From: Diplocloster agilis
Lineage (GTDB): Bacteria; Bacillota; Clostridia; Lachnospirales; Lachnospiraceae
DNA length: 64,000 bases
Assembly (NCBI RefSeq): GCF_019042275.1
Contig: NZ_JAHQCW010000006.1
Span: forward strand, 62,001 to 126,000
Direction: 5' to 3'
In this document: positions 34,510-42,404 of the stretch, in pieces
Position numbering within the stretch: position 1 is the first letter of the stretch
Layout of the letters: every line of letters begins with the position of its first letter
The notes under the pieces: generated by a model
What the model was told of the DNA's origin: nothing
Databases searched by the model: none
Seen by the model: only the letters and a program-made list of their open reading frames with translations
Program-made: the position numbers and the translations under genes

Positions 34510-34839
34510 ATGGATGGAAAAATAATTGGTTTTATAATTTGGTCTGCATTGGGTTTGCTATTTATCATATTAGCTGTTTACAGTTTATTTACGAAAAAAC
34601 CAATGCGTTTTTGGGCGAATGCCGATGTCTTTGAGGTGACAGATATTAAAGCCTACAACAGAGCAATATCGAAATTATTTTCTTTATATGGCGTCGTGAT
34701 TATTATACTTGGCTTGCCGCTTCTTTCCGGGCAAAATTCAGCATGGATATTATTATCCATTGTTGGACTAATGATCGCTAGTATTTTGTTAATGATCATA
34801 TATACAAATCGAATAGAAAAGAAATATAGAAAAAGATAA
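34510..34839 (+). CDS. small three-helix membrane protein, unknown function
   Basis: A 109-residue protein with three hydrophobic segments (about residues 6-24, 51-67 and 74-93). Between the first two lies FWANADVFEVTDIKAYNRAI, a conserved-looking cytoplasmic loop seen in small Firmicutes membrane proteins of no known role. The ATG at 34510 has GAAGGAGGAATAGTA before it. The gene is AT-rich compared with its surroundings and is enclosed by palindromes A3 and A4, so it may belong to a transferred segment (inference). Confidence 0.7.
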   Translation: MDGKIIGFIIWSALGLLFIILAVYSLFTKKPMRFWANADVFEVTDIKAYNRAISKLFSLYGVVIIILGLPLLSGQNSAWILLSIVGLMIASILLMIIYTNRIEKKYRKR

Positions 34840-34940
34840 CTTCCTGTTTGTCCGGCCGATCTTTTGCTCCCAAGCACTGCCATACCACGCTCTTAAATTA
34901 CTCCCCTACAGCACCAGCAACTCACACTTTTAGTAAAGCA

Positions 34941-35292
34941 GGGAGGAATACTGTGAGCGGGGCGTTCCGTGTCGGAGGCGTGGTCCGGGCGGAGGCGGAA
35001 TTTCCCGGGAGACAGGGACAAGGAACCGGGCGGCGTATCGCTTGAGGGCGGACCCTGGCAGATCTTGTGGAGAAGGATTCGGAACCCTGCGGGTCCGGGG
35101 CACTGTCTGAGCCGAATGGCGAGTTTGCCCCGGACCCGCGAATAAAGGGTTCCGAATCCTTCGTAACTAGATCTGCCTGGGCCCGCCCGATGCGATACGC
35201 CGCCCGGTTCCTTGTCCCTGTCTCCCGGGAAATTCCGCCTCCGCCCGGACCATGCCCCCGTCACGGAATGCCCCGCTCACAGTATTCCTCCC
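34941..35292 (-). repeat. giant palindromic element type A, copy A4 (352 bp, reversed)
   Basis: Arms of about 100 bases (GGGAGGAATACTGTGAGCGG onward, ending CACAGTATTCCTCCC) pair with only about four mismatches. The conserved apex is in the opposite orientation to A1-A3: CAAACTCGCC reads on the minus strand at 35127-35118, with bulge TTTATTC. The outer loop (TTGAGG on the left, GATG on the right) is also reversed. It lies between convergent genes. Confidence 0.88.
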
Positions 35293-35308
35293 GGCCCTCC
35301 CCAAAGTC

Positions 35309-35914
35309 TCATTCAACAAGTGCTTCCGCAATAATCTCCGCGCATTTTTCGTATCCCAGGTCCGAACTGTTCAGGCACAGATCGTAAGTTTCCATCCGCC
35401 CCCACTCCGTTGGGGCGAAGGAGTTGTAGTAGCTCTTACGTTTCATGTCTTTTCGTTTTATGTAGGATTCTATATTTTTCATGTCGATGTGATCGACTTC
35501 GTGGGCCCTTTTGATCCGGTCCTCCATGTTCGTCGCGTAAATGAAGACCCGAAGCGGTTTCCCGGTCTCCATCAGCGCCAGATCGGCGCACCGGCCGATG
35601 AAGACGGCCGGGTGCTTCTCCGATAACCTGCGGATGGTTTCGCATTCCGCCTGGAAGATCTCATAGGGTTCCATTACTTTTCCAAAATTCCGCGCATTTC
35701 CGGATGTCAGGACGGCCAGATTGTACAGCAGGCTGTCTGTCCGGATCTCATCTTTTTCCTTTAAGACTCCCGGGTTCAGGCCGTATTTTTCAGCGGCCAG
35801 AAGAACCAGTTCATAGTCATAATAGGGCATATCCAGTTTTTGGGACAGCAGCTTTCCGATCTCTCTGCCGCCGCTGGCGTATTGTCTGCCTATAGTGACG
35901 CTTCTGTTTAACAT
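35309..35914 (-). CDS. cytidylate kinase-like family protein
   Basis: A 201-residue P-loop-type protein of the cytidylate-kinase-like family, starting SVTIGRQYASGGREIGKLLS, with the loop GRQYASGGREIG, then AVFIGRCADLAL and a lid-like RIKRAHEVDHIDMKNIESYI. These proteins are frequent in Lachnospiraceae. The Walker A is atypical (no GKS/T), so activity on CMP is uncertain. It is monocistronic. Confidence 0.87.
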   Translation of the reverse strand: MLNRSVTIGRQYASGGREIGKLLSQKLDMPYYDYELVLLAAEKYGLNPGVLKEKDEIRTDSLLYNLAVLTSGNARNFGKVMEPYEIFQAECETIRRLSEKHPAVFIGRCADLALMETGKPLRVFIYATNMEDRIKRAHEVDHIDMKNIESYIKRKDMKRKSYYNSFAPTEWGRMETYDLCLNSSDLGYEKCAEIIAEALVE

Positions 35915-35953
35915 GTTGCTCCTTCCTTTCCTTCATGCAGTATGCGGCAAAAT

Positions 35954-37798
35954 TTATGCGATCGCTTCCTCGAACTGGGAGTTGTAGAGTTCTGCGTAGA
36001 AACCGTTCTTCGCCAGCAGTTCTTCGTGGCTGCCCTGCTCGATGATATCGCCGTCCTTCATAACCAGGATCAGATCTGCGTCCTTGATGGTGGAAAGCCT
36101 GTGGGCAATGACAAAACTGGTCCGGCCTCTCATCAGGTTATTCATAGCCTTCTGAATCCGGGCTTCGGTTCTGGTATCTACGGAACTGGTGGCCTCATCC
36201 AGGATCAGTATCTTATTGTCCGCCAGTATGGCACGGGCAATGGTTAAGAGCTGTTTTTGTCCCTGGGAGACGTTATCCGCCTCTTCATTTAACTCCATCT
36301 GATAGCCTCCGGGGAGTGTCTGGATGAAATGATGGGCATGGGCCGCTTTAGCCGCAGCGATGACTTCCTCGTCTGTGGCGTCCAGCCTGCCGTAACGGAT
36401 ATTTTCCATGATGGTCCCCTTAAACAGCCAGGTGTCCTGGAGTACCATTCCGAAACTCTCTCTTAATTCACTGCGGTTGAAATCACGGATATCATGGCCG
36501 TCTACCTTGATACTGCCGCCGCTGACATCATAGAAACGCATCAGAAGCTTCACCATGGTCGTCTTGCCTGCCCCGGTAGGGCCTACGATGGCCACCGTCT
36601 GCCCGGGTTCTACCTCGCAGCTGAAATCATTGATGATGATTTTATCGGGATTGTAACCGAAATGGACGTGTTCAAATGAAACCTTGCCCTGTATATTTTG
36701 TACGGATACCGGGTTCTCCACATTGTCAATTTCTTCTTCCTCGTTCAGGAATTCGAAGACACGCTCCGACGCAGCCGCTGTGGACTGCAGCATGTTGGAT
36801 ACCTGCGCCAGCTGCGAGATCGGCTGCGTAAAGTTGCGGACATACTGGATAAATGCCTGGATGTCGCCGACTTCAATCACCCGTTTCACCGCCAGAATAC
36901 TTCCGCTGACTGCCACCGCCACATATCCCAGGTTCCCGACGAACATCATGATCGGCTGCATCATGCCGGACAGAAACTGGGATTTCCAGGCTGACTGGAA
37001 CAGTACGTCATTGGTCTGATCGAACTCTTCAATGGCGGCTTCTTCCCGGTTGAAAGCTTTGACGATGTTATGGCCGCTGAAGACCTCTTCCACCTGTCCG
37101 TTAACCTTACCCAGATATTTTTGCTGGGTGATAAAATATTTCTGGGACATTTTCACCACGACTGCGATCAGCAACACGGAGATCGGAAGGATGACCAGCG
37201 CGATCAGCGTCATCAGCGGGCTTATGCTTAACATCATGATCAGCACGCCGATGATCATGGTAACGGAGGTGATCAGCTGGGTAACGCTCTGGTTCAGACT
37301 CATTCCCAGCGTATCCACATCATTGGTAATTCTCGAGAGGACTTCTCCCACCGTCTTGGATTCAAAATATTTCATGGGCATCCGGTTGATCTTTTCCGAA
37401 ATCTCCTTACGGAACCGGAAACAGAGCTTCTGGGATATACCGGTCATGATCCAGCCCTGAATGAAGGAGAACAGGGAACTGATCAGATACAGGCCCAGCA
37501 TAATCAGCAGAATCTGCCCTATCTTGGTAAAATCGATGCCTCCCGAACCGGATATCTTCCCCACCAGTCCGTTAAAAATCTCGGTGATTGCCTTACTTAA
37601 CACCTTCGGGCCGGCGATGTTAAAAGCGGTGCTGCCTATGGCAAATATCAGCACAAAGACAATTCCCACTTTGTAGCTGCTCATATATTTTAATAATTTT
37701 ACGATAGTTCCTTTAAAATCCTTTGCCTTTTCGCCCGGCACCATTCCATGTCTGGGTCCCATAGGCCTTGAACTGGTGTTGTTGTCTTTTTTACTCAT
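35954..37798 (-). CDS. ABC exporter, half-transporter with canonical ATPase site
   Basis: A 614-residue exporter. The six-helix membrane domain spans about 45-330, followed by the ATPase domain with Walker A GPTGAGKTTMVKL, signature VSQGQKQLLTIARAIL (Gln in place of the first Gly), Walker B ILILDEATSSVD with catalytic Glu, and H-loop FVIAHRLSTI. It overlaps the 718-residue partner gene by four bases. Partner and motif differences mark a heterodimeric multidrug exporter of the BmrCD/LmrCD/TM287-288 kind, in which this chain carries the intact Walker B. Confidence 0.93.
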   Translation of the reverse strand: MSKKDNNTSSRPMGPRHGMVPGEKAKDFKGTIVKLLKYMSSYKVGIVFVLIFAIGSTAFNIAGPKVLSKAITEIFNGLVGKISGSGGIDFTKIGQILLIMLGLYLISSLFSFIQGWIMTGISQKLCFRFRKEISEKINRMPMKYFESKTVGEVLSRITNDVDTLGMSLNQSVTQLITSVTMIIGVLIMMLSISPLMTLIALVILPISVLLIAVVVKMSQKYFITQQKYLGKVNGQVEEVFSGHNIVKAFNREEAAIEEFDQTNDVLFQSAWKSQFLSGMMQPIMMFVGNLGYVAVAVSGSILAVKRVIEVGDIQAFIQYVRNFTQPISQLAQVSNMLQSTAAASERVFEFLNEEEEIDNVENPVSVQNIQGKVSFEHVHFGYNPDKIIINDFSCEVEPGQTVAIVGPTGAGKTTMVKLLMRFYDVSGGSIKVDGHDIRDFNRSELRESFGMVLQDTWLFKGTIMENIRYGRLDATDEEVIAAAKAAHAHHFIQTLPGGYQMELNEEADNVSQGQKQLLTIARAILADNKILILDEATSSVDTRTEARIQKAMNNLMRGRTSFVIAHRLSTIKDADLILVMKDGDIIEQGSHEELLAKNGFYAELYNSQFEEAIA

Positions 37799-39951
37799 GA
37801 TGCGCGGCCTCCTTTCAGTTCTTTCTCCGAAAGCTGCGATTTCGCGATTTCCTGATAGGTCTCGCAGTTTTCCAGTAGTTCTTCATGATTCCCCATTCCC
37901 ACGATCCTGCCTTCATCCAGCACGATAATCTGGTCCGCATGGAGAATGGTGCTGATCCGCTGGGCCACGATAATGACGGTCGCATCCTGAACCTTCTCAT
38001 TCAGGGCCTTACGCAGAACCACGTCGGTCTTATAGTCCAGCGCGGAAAAGCTGTCGTCAAACAGAAATACCTTCGGATTCTTCGCGATCGCCCTGGCGAT
38101 CGACAGCCTCTGCTTCTGGCCGCCGGACACATTCGTCCCGCCTTCGGATATACGGCTCTTGTATTGTTCCGGTTTGGAGTCTATGAATTCCACCGCCTGC
38201 GCGATCCCGGCCGCCTCTACCATGGCCTCGTCCGATATCGTGTCCTCTCCGGCGAATTTTATATTGGATTCAATATTTCCGGAGAACAGCATCCCCTTTT
38301 GGGGAACGAAGCCCAGAAGCTCTCTTAACTTATGCTGGGACAGATCCCGGATATCCACGCCGTCCAGCGTGATCCGCCCTCCCGTAACATCGTAAAATCT
38401 CGGGATCAGGTGGATCAGCGTAGACTTCCCACAGCCGGTACTGCCTATGATCGCCGTCGTTTTACCGGGTTCTGCCGTGAAGGTTAAGTGGTGAAGGGTA
38501 TTTTCCTGGGCTCCGGGATAGTGGAACGATACGTCTTCGAAAGACAATACGCCCCGGCATACGGACAGCTTATCATCCGCGTTTTTCTCCTTATCCTGTA
38601 TCGAACATGGGGTCTGCATGACCTCGTCGATCCGGCCTGCCGCAACTCCTGCCCGGGGCAGCATAACGGACATCATGGTAATCATCAGGAAGGACATGAT
38701 GATCTGCATCGTATACGTGATAAACGCCATCATATCACCGACCTGCAGATTTCCCAGATCGATTCCCTTCGCCCCCATCCAGACGATCAGGACAGTGGTG
38801 CAGTTCATCACCAGCATCATAGCGGGCATCATAAAAGTCATGATCCGGTTGGTAAACAGCTGGGTGGACATCAAGTCTTTGTTGGCCTTCTCAAACCGTT
38901 TTTCTTCATAACGTTCCCGGCTGAACGCCCGGATCACCGGAAGTCCGGTAAGAATCTCCCTGGACACCAGGTTCAGTTTATCCACAAGCAGCTGCATCTT
39001 TTTGAATTTCGGCATAGCGGCGGACATAAGGGCCGCAACCAGAAGTATACTGGCCCCCACCGAGACGCCGATGATCCATCCCATCCCCGTTCTCGTTCCG
39101 GCCACTTTTATAATCCCGCCGATTCCAAGAATAGGGGCGTATATGACGAAACGAAGCATCATAACCGTCGTCATCTGCACTTGCTGGATATCATTGGTGC
39201 TTCTGGTAATCAGGGAAGCCGTGGAAAAATGATCCAGCTCATTCCCTGAGAAACTAACCACTTTCTGAAATATCCGGCTGCGCAGATTCCGGCCGATCTT
39301 CGCCGCGGAATAAGACCCCAGCATACCGGCCAGTATAGCCGCCGCCACCATCACCAGCGTATACAAAAGCATGATGCCTCCGGATTTCAGCAGATAATGG
39401 GTCTGATAGGCCCCCATATCGATCCCCAGCGCTTCGTATTCGGATTTCACGAACAAAATAGCCTTTTGGGTGATCATGGACTCCTGCAGATCCCCCATCT
39501 GGCTTAACGCCTGATCCTTCATTTTCAAGACCTGGTCTTTCGTCATTTTCCCGGAAGCCATCATACCCTTTAGGGACTGCATGGTCATCTTCCCGGATTC
39601 CTCCATGGACGAGATCAGCATCATGGGAGCGCCCAGCATCTCATCTAACTGTTCCAGCGTCTCTTTCTTTTTGGTGTTTAACACATAATTGCCGTCCGCG
39701 TCCTGGTCATAACTGGCCGACAATGTCTGTATCTGCGCATCATCCAGAAAACAGCTCAGGTTCTCAAAGGTCTCCGGCCTCATTTTCTCCGGGGCCACAT
39801 ATTCAATGCCCCCCTGCTGTATTCCAACATCTACAATATTGGACGTATATTGGGGCAATGCCAGGTCACAGTACGCCTGAATAACCAATAAGGCTATAAT
39901 CAGTACCACCATGCCTTTTACATCGCGCAGGTATTTGAATAATTTTGTCAT
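37795..39951 (-). CDS. ABC exporter, half-transporter with degenerate ATPase site
   Basis: A 718-residue exporter chain. The extra length is a large extracytoplasmic insert between helices 1 and 2 (residues about 35-175, with three repeated helices such as GMMASGKMTKDQVLKMKDQA). ATPase: Walker A GSTGCGKSTLIHL, intact signature VSGGQKQRLSIARAI, but Walker B FLFDDSFSALD has Asp where the catalytic Glu should be. This pairs with the non-canonical VSQGQ of the other chain to give one degenerate and one active site, as in known heterodimers. It overlaps the MarR gene by four bases. Confidence 0.93.
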   Translation of the reverse strand: MTKLFKYLRDVKGMVVLIIALLVIQAYCDLALPQYTSNIVDVGIQQGGIEYVAPEKMRPETFENLSCFLDDAQIQTLSASYDQDADGNYVLNTKKKETLEQLDEMLGAPMMLISSMEESGKMTMQSLKGMMASGKMTKDQVLKMKDQALSQMGDLQESMITQKAILFVKSEYEALGIDMGAYQTHYLLKSGGIMLLYTLVMVAAAILAGMLGSYSAAKIGRNLRSRIFQKVVSFSGNELDHFSTASLITRSTNDIQQVQMTTVMMLRFVIYAPILGIGGIIKVAGTRTGMGWIIGVSVGASILLVAALMSAAMPKFKKMQLLVDKLNLVSREILTGLPVIRAFSRERYEEKRFEKANKDLMSTQLFTNRIMTFMMPAMMLVMNCTTVLIVWMGAKGIDLGNLQVGDMMAFITYTMQIIMSFLMITMMSVMLPRAGVAAGRIDEVMQTPCSIQDKEKNADDKLSVCRGVLSFEDVSFHYPGAQENTLHHLTFTAEPGKTTAIIGSTGCGKSTLIHLIPRFYDVTGGRITLDGVDIRDLSQHKLRELLGFVPQKGMLFSGNIESNIKFAGEDTISDEAMVEAAGIAQAVEFIDSKPEQYKSRISEGGTNVSGGQKQRLSIARAIAKNPKVFLFDDSFSALDYKTDVVLRKALNEKVQDATVIIVAQRISTILHADQIIVLDEGRIVGMGNHEELLENCETYQEIAKSQLSEKELKGGRAS

Positions 39952-40418
39952 CGTCTCTCTCCTTTCGTCCTGCTGTCTAACTCATCATCAATAATATCCG
40001 CTAACTCGTTCCATAATACAATCAGCTGACGGATATCCTCCTCTTTCATACGGTTTACTACGCTTTTTAAAAAATCATCCATGGTATCCACGGCATCCTG
40101 ATGTTTCTGCCGTCCCGCTTCCGTCAGGAAAACATACGTATTTCTCCTGTCTCTTCTGTCCACCTCTCTGCTGATTAATCCCCGCTCTTCCAGTGTATGC
40201 AGCATCCTGGAAACTGCTGAGGACGCAATCTTCATATTTTTGGCCAGATCCGATACGCAGATCTTACTTCCCTTATCCTGTATAAGCGTATAGCGGTATA
40301 TGACTTCCAAAGCCAGGAATTCTCCCTGAGAAATATCCGGGAACAGCGCACCGAGCCTCACTCGTCTCATTCTACCGGCAGCTTTTAACAGCTCTTCGGT
40401 TACCCCTCCTCGGTCCAT
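39948..40418 (-). CDS. MarR family transcriptional regulator
   Basis: A 156-residue regulator. The winged helix covers about residues 40-110: GSKICVSDLAKNMKIASSAV, SRMLHTLEERGLISREVDRR and DRRNTYVFLTEAG. It leads the operon with the two ABC exporter chains (ATGA overlap) and probably represses it in response to a drug-like ligand. Two palindromes lie in its upstream region. Confidence 0.92.
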   Translation of the reverse strand: MDRGGVTEELLKAAGRMRRVRLGALFPDISQGEFLALEVIYRYTLIQDKGSKICVSDLAKNMKIASSAVSRMLHTLEERGLISREVDRRDRRNTYVFLTEAGRQKHQDAVDTMDDFLKSVVNRMKEEDIRQLIVLWNELADIIDDELDSRTKGERR

Positions 40419-40453
40419 TTCCTCATTCCTTTCCGTATCTTACTAAATATTTA

Positions 40454-40479
40454 ACATAGTTATGTATTTACATTGTAAA
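40454..40479 (-). promoter_or_regulatory. candidate MarR operators upstream of the exporter operon
   Basis: ACATAGTTATGT (40454-40465) and TTTAC-ATT-GTAAA (40467-40479) are adjacent short palindromes 36-61 bases before the MarR start codon, as expected for autoregulation. Confidence 0.5.
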
Positions 40480-40586
40480 ATTTTAACTCTGCTATCTACT
40501 AAAGTCAATGTCTAAAATAGTCAAAGAAATTTTTATAACAGTCATGTCTTTCGTCAATTTATATGTAATCGATACCACAAACATGA

Positions 40587-40639
40587 TTGACACGAAATCT
40601 GATCTATATTATGATATTTTATAGTTAGATTTCATAAAA
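40587..40639 (+). promoter_or_regulatory. promoter of the second marR gene, with a palindrome
   Basis: TTGACA (40587-40592), 17-base spacer, TATGAT (40610-40615), a near-consensus promoter. TTTTAT-N11-ATAAAA at 40617-40639 lies just after it and could be the operator. Confidence 0.7.
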
Positions 40640-40724
40640 ATACCGTTCAATAAATCCAAACACTCTCCCCGGCTGCATCGTATACCTGCGGCCATCTGAT
40701 TGTAAAAAAGAAATGGAGCCGGCA

Positions 40725-41180
40725 ATGCTGGAAAAAATCAACCGTCAGTATGGCATTATCCGAAAATTAAAGCTGTTAAACCTTTACGATTCCCTCGATA
40801 TCCTTCCCCACGGAGAACTAACCATCCTGGATATTCTCTGGAAAGCATCCGAGACCCATCCGGGACAATATATTACCGTATCCGACATCGCCAAGCAGCT
40901 GGACGTCACGCTCCCCGCCATATCCCGCACTCTCCGCAAATTGGAAATGAAGGGCTGTATCCAGCGGCTGACCGACCGCCAGGACCGCAGAATCACCTAT
41001 GTAGTAATCACAGAAGACGGCCATACTGCCCTAAGCGACAGTATCGAAATCATAACAGCCTTTATGAACCGGGTTTTTGCCCATTTTAAACCGGAGGAAA
41101 TAGAAGAATATTTCTATCTGTCCAAGAAACTGCTGGATTCCATTACGGAAGAAGAAAAACTACTAAAAAGAATACCTTGA
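40725..41180 (+). CDS. MarR family transcriptional regulator
   Basis: A 151-residue regulator with winged helix at about residues 45-105: YITVSDIAKQLDVTLPAISR, TLRKLEMKGCIQRLTDRQDR and RITYVVITEDG. It shares about the same plan as the divergent MarR but is clearly a different protein. The ATG at 40725 has GGAG six bases upstream and is preferred over ATG 40713. It is transcribed alone from a near-consensus promoter; the target is unknown, perhaps the divergent exporter operon. Confidence 0.9.
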   Translation: MLEKINRQYGIIRKLKLLNLYDSLDILPHGELTILDILWKASETHPGQYITVSDIAKQLDVTLPAISRTLRKLEMKGCIQRLTDRQDRRITYVVITEDGHTALSDSIEIITAFMNRVFAHFKPEEIEEYFYLSKKLLDSITEEEKLLKRIP

Positions 41181-41267
41181 AATTAATGCAAAGCCTACTC
41201 AAATCATAAGGCGAGAACCATTTTCAAACGCTCCCCCGCCCTTTCCCCAATAGCTTATTTTAAAGCA

Positions 41268-41925
41268 GGAGCGGTCTGCCGCAAAGGCTGGCTGGCCGGG
41301 AGGGACAAAAAAGATCCGGCCGCAAAATCGCTTGAGGCCGGACCTTAGAACGGGTAACTCCGAAGAGGACGAAACCTCTGATTCGCAGGACCCGGGGCGG
41401 TTCTTCCTCGGGTTTGGGTATGCACGCTGCTTAAGGCTGGGGTGCGTGTCGGTGTCCCTGGGATGCTCCGGGCAGCCGGATTCCTTTGTGTCTCCCCGGG
41501 AGCGCATAGGGCGACTGAGCTCCCGCTTAGTGGAATCGGAAAGCCGGGTTCAGGATGACCGGCGGACTTCACGTCCGACGGGCAAGAGCCTCTGAACCGG
41601 GAACACATCACGTGTTCCTGGTGAATAGGCTCGGTTCCTGAACCCGGCTTTTCGATTTCACTTAGCGGGTGCCAGCGCAAGCCCTCCGCGCTCCCGAGGA
41701 GACACAAAGGAATCCGGCTGCCCGGAGCATCCCAGGGACACCGACACGCACCCCAGTCTTAAGCAGCGGGCATACCCAAACCCGAGGAAGAACCGCCCCG
41801 GGTCCTGCGAATCAGAGGTTTCGTCCTCTTCGAAAGTTACCCGTTCTTAGGTCCGGCCGATGCGATTTTGCGGCCGGATCTTTTTTGTCCCTCCCGGCCA
41901 GCCAGCCTTTGCGGCAGACCGCTCC
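41268..41925 (-). repeat. giant palindromic element type A, copy A5 (658 bp, carrying type B)
   Basis: The outer 64 bases (GGAGCGGTCTGCCGCAAAGG onward) are matched perfectly by the last 64 (ending GGCAGACCGCTCC). The outer loop and flanks (AAAGCAGGAG left, CTCCGGCCCTTAGC right) are in reverse orientation relative to A1-A2. The inner stem resembles A2 (ACCTCTGATTCGCAGGACCC), but here the bulge is complementary on both sides, so the asymmetry was erased. The usual apex is replaced by a 396-bp type B palindrome at 41399-41794. It lies between convergent genes. Confidence 0.9.
41399..41794 (+). repeat. giant palindromic element type B, nested in A5 (396 bp)
   Basis: Arms of about 107 bases (GGTTCTTCCTCGGGTTTGGG onward, ending AACCCGAGGAAGAACC) pair with about three mismatches. 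Inside are a second stem (GCCGGGTTCAGGA / TCCTGAACCCGGC) and an apical region with several small hairpins, such as GGCGGACTTCACGTCCG and GGGAACACATCACGTGTTCC, closed by GAGCC/GGCTC. A left-end remnant of the same family lies at 8893. I do not recognise it. Confidence 0.85.
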
Positions 41926-41943
41926 GGCCCTTAGCAAATAACC

Positions 41944-42384
41944 CTACTGGCAGAAAATCCCCCCCATATCATGCTGGCAGATCAGTTTCACTCCGTTCTC
42001 GCCCAGCACTTCGATGGCTCTTTCATTGTCCGTTACCCGCAGGATCATATAGGCATAGCCCTCTTTCCTGGAGGTAAAGGCATAGGTATATTCCAGATTG
42101 ATCTCATTCTCCGCCAGCAGATCCAGGATTCTGGCAAGGCTGCCGGGTTTATCCGGCATCTCCACCGCCAGTACCGGCGTGATAGAAAATACATAATCCG
42201 CTTCTTTCAGGACACAGGCGGTTTTGTAGGAATCATCCACGATAATTCTCAATATTCCGAAATCTTTGGCGTCCGCCACACACAGCGCGTGCATATTGAT
42301 CCCGTGCTGCTCCAGCAGTTTGGCGAATTCCGTCAGCTGTCCGGGCTTATTTTCCAGAAATACAGATATTTGTTTCGCTGTCAT
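41944..42384 (-). CDS. ACT domain protein (paired ACT)
   Basis: A 146-residue protein with two ACT domains: ISVFLENKPGQLTEFAKLLE (residues 6-25) and VEMPDKPGSLARILDLLAEN (78-97). ACT domains bind amino acids or related small molecules. It is the last gene of the ior-paaK operon, 20 bases after a CoA ligase gene, and may sense an aromatic amino acid or a product of the pathway (inference). It resembles the other ACT protein of the operon at 43740. Confidence 0.9.
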   Translation of the reverse strand: MTAKQISVFLENKPGQLTEFAKLLEQHGINMHALCVADAKDFGILRIIVDDSYKTACVLKEADYVFSITPVLAVEMPDKPGSLARILDLLAENEINLEYTYAFTSRKEGYAYMILRVTDNERAIEVLGENGVKLICQHDMGGIFCQ

Positions 42385-42404
42385 AAGTTTCTCCTCCTAA
42401 TGGA

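Noticed and set aside
6518-41925. Type A elements as retrons or group II introns
   Set aside because: No reverse transcriptase gene is near any copy, there is no domain V-like sequence, and the layout of variable complementary arms does not fit either.
41268-41925. Type A elements as plain transcription terminators
   Set aside because: They lack a consistent T tract, are 280-660 bp long, and occur in divergent as well as convergent gaps.
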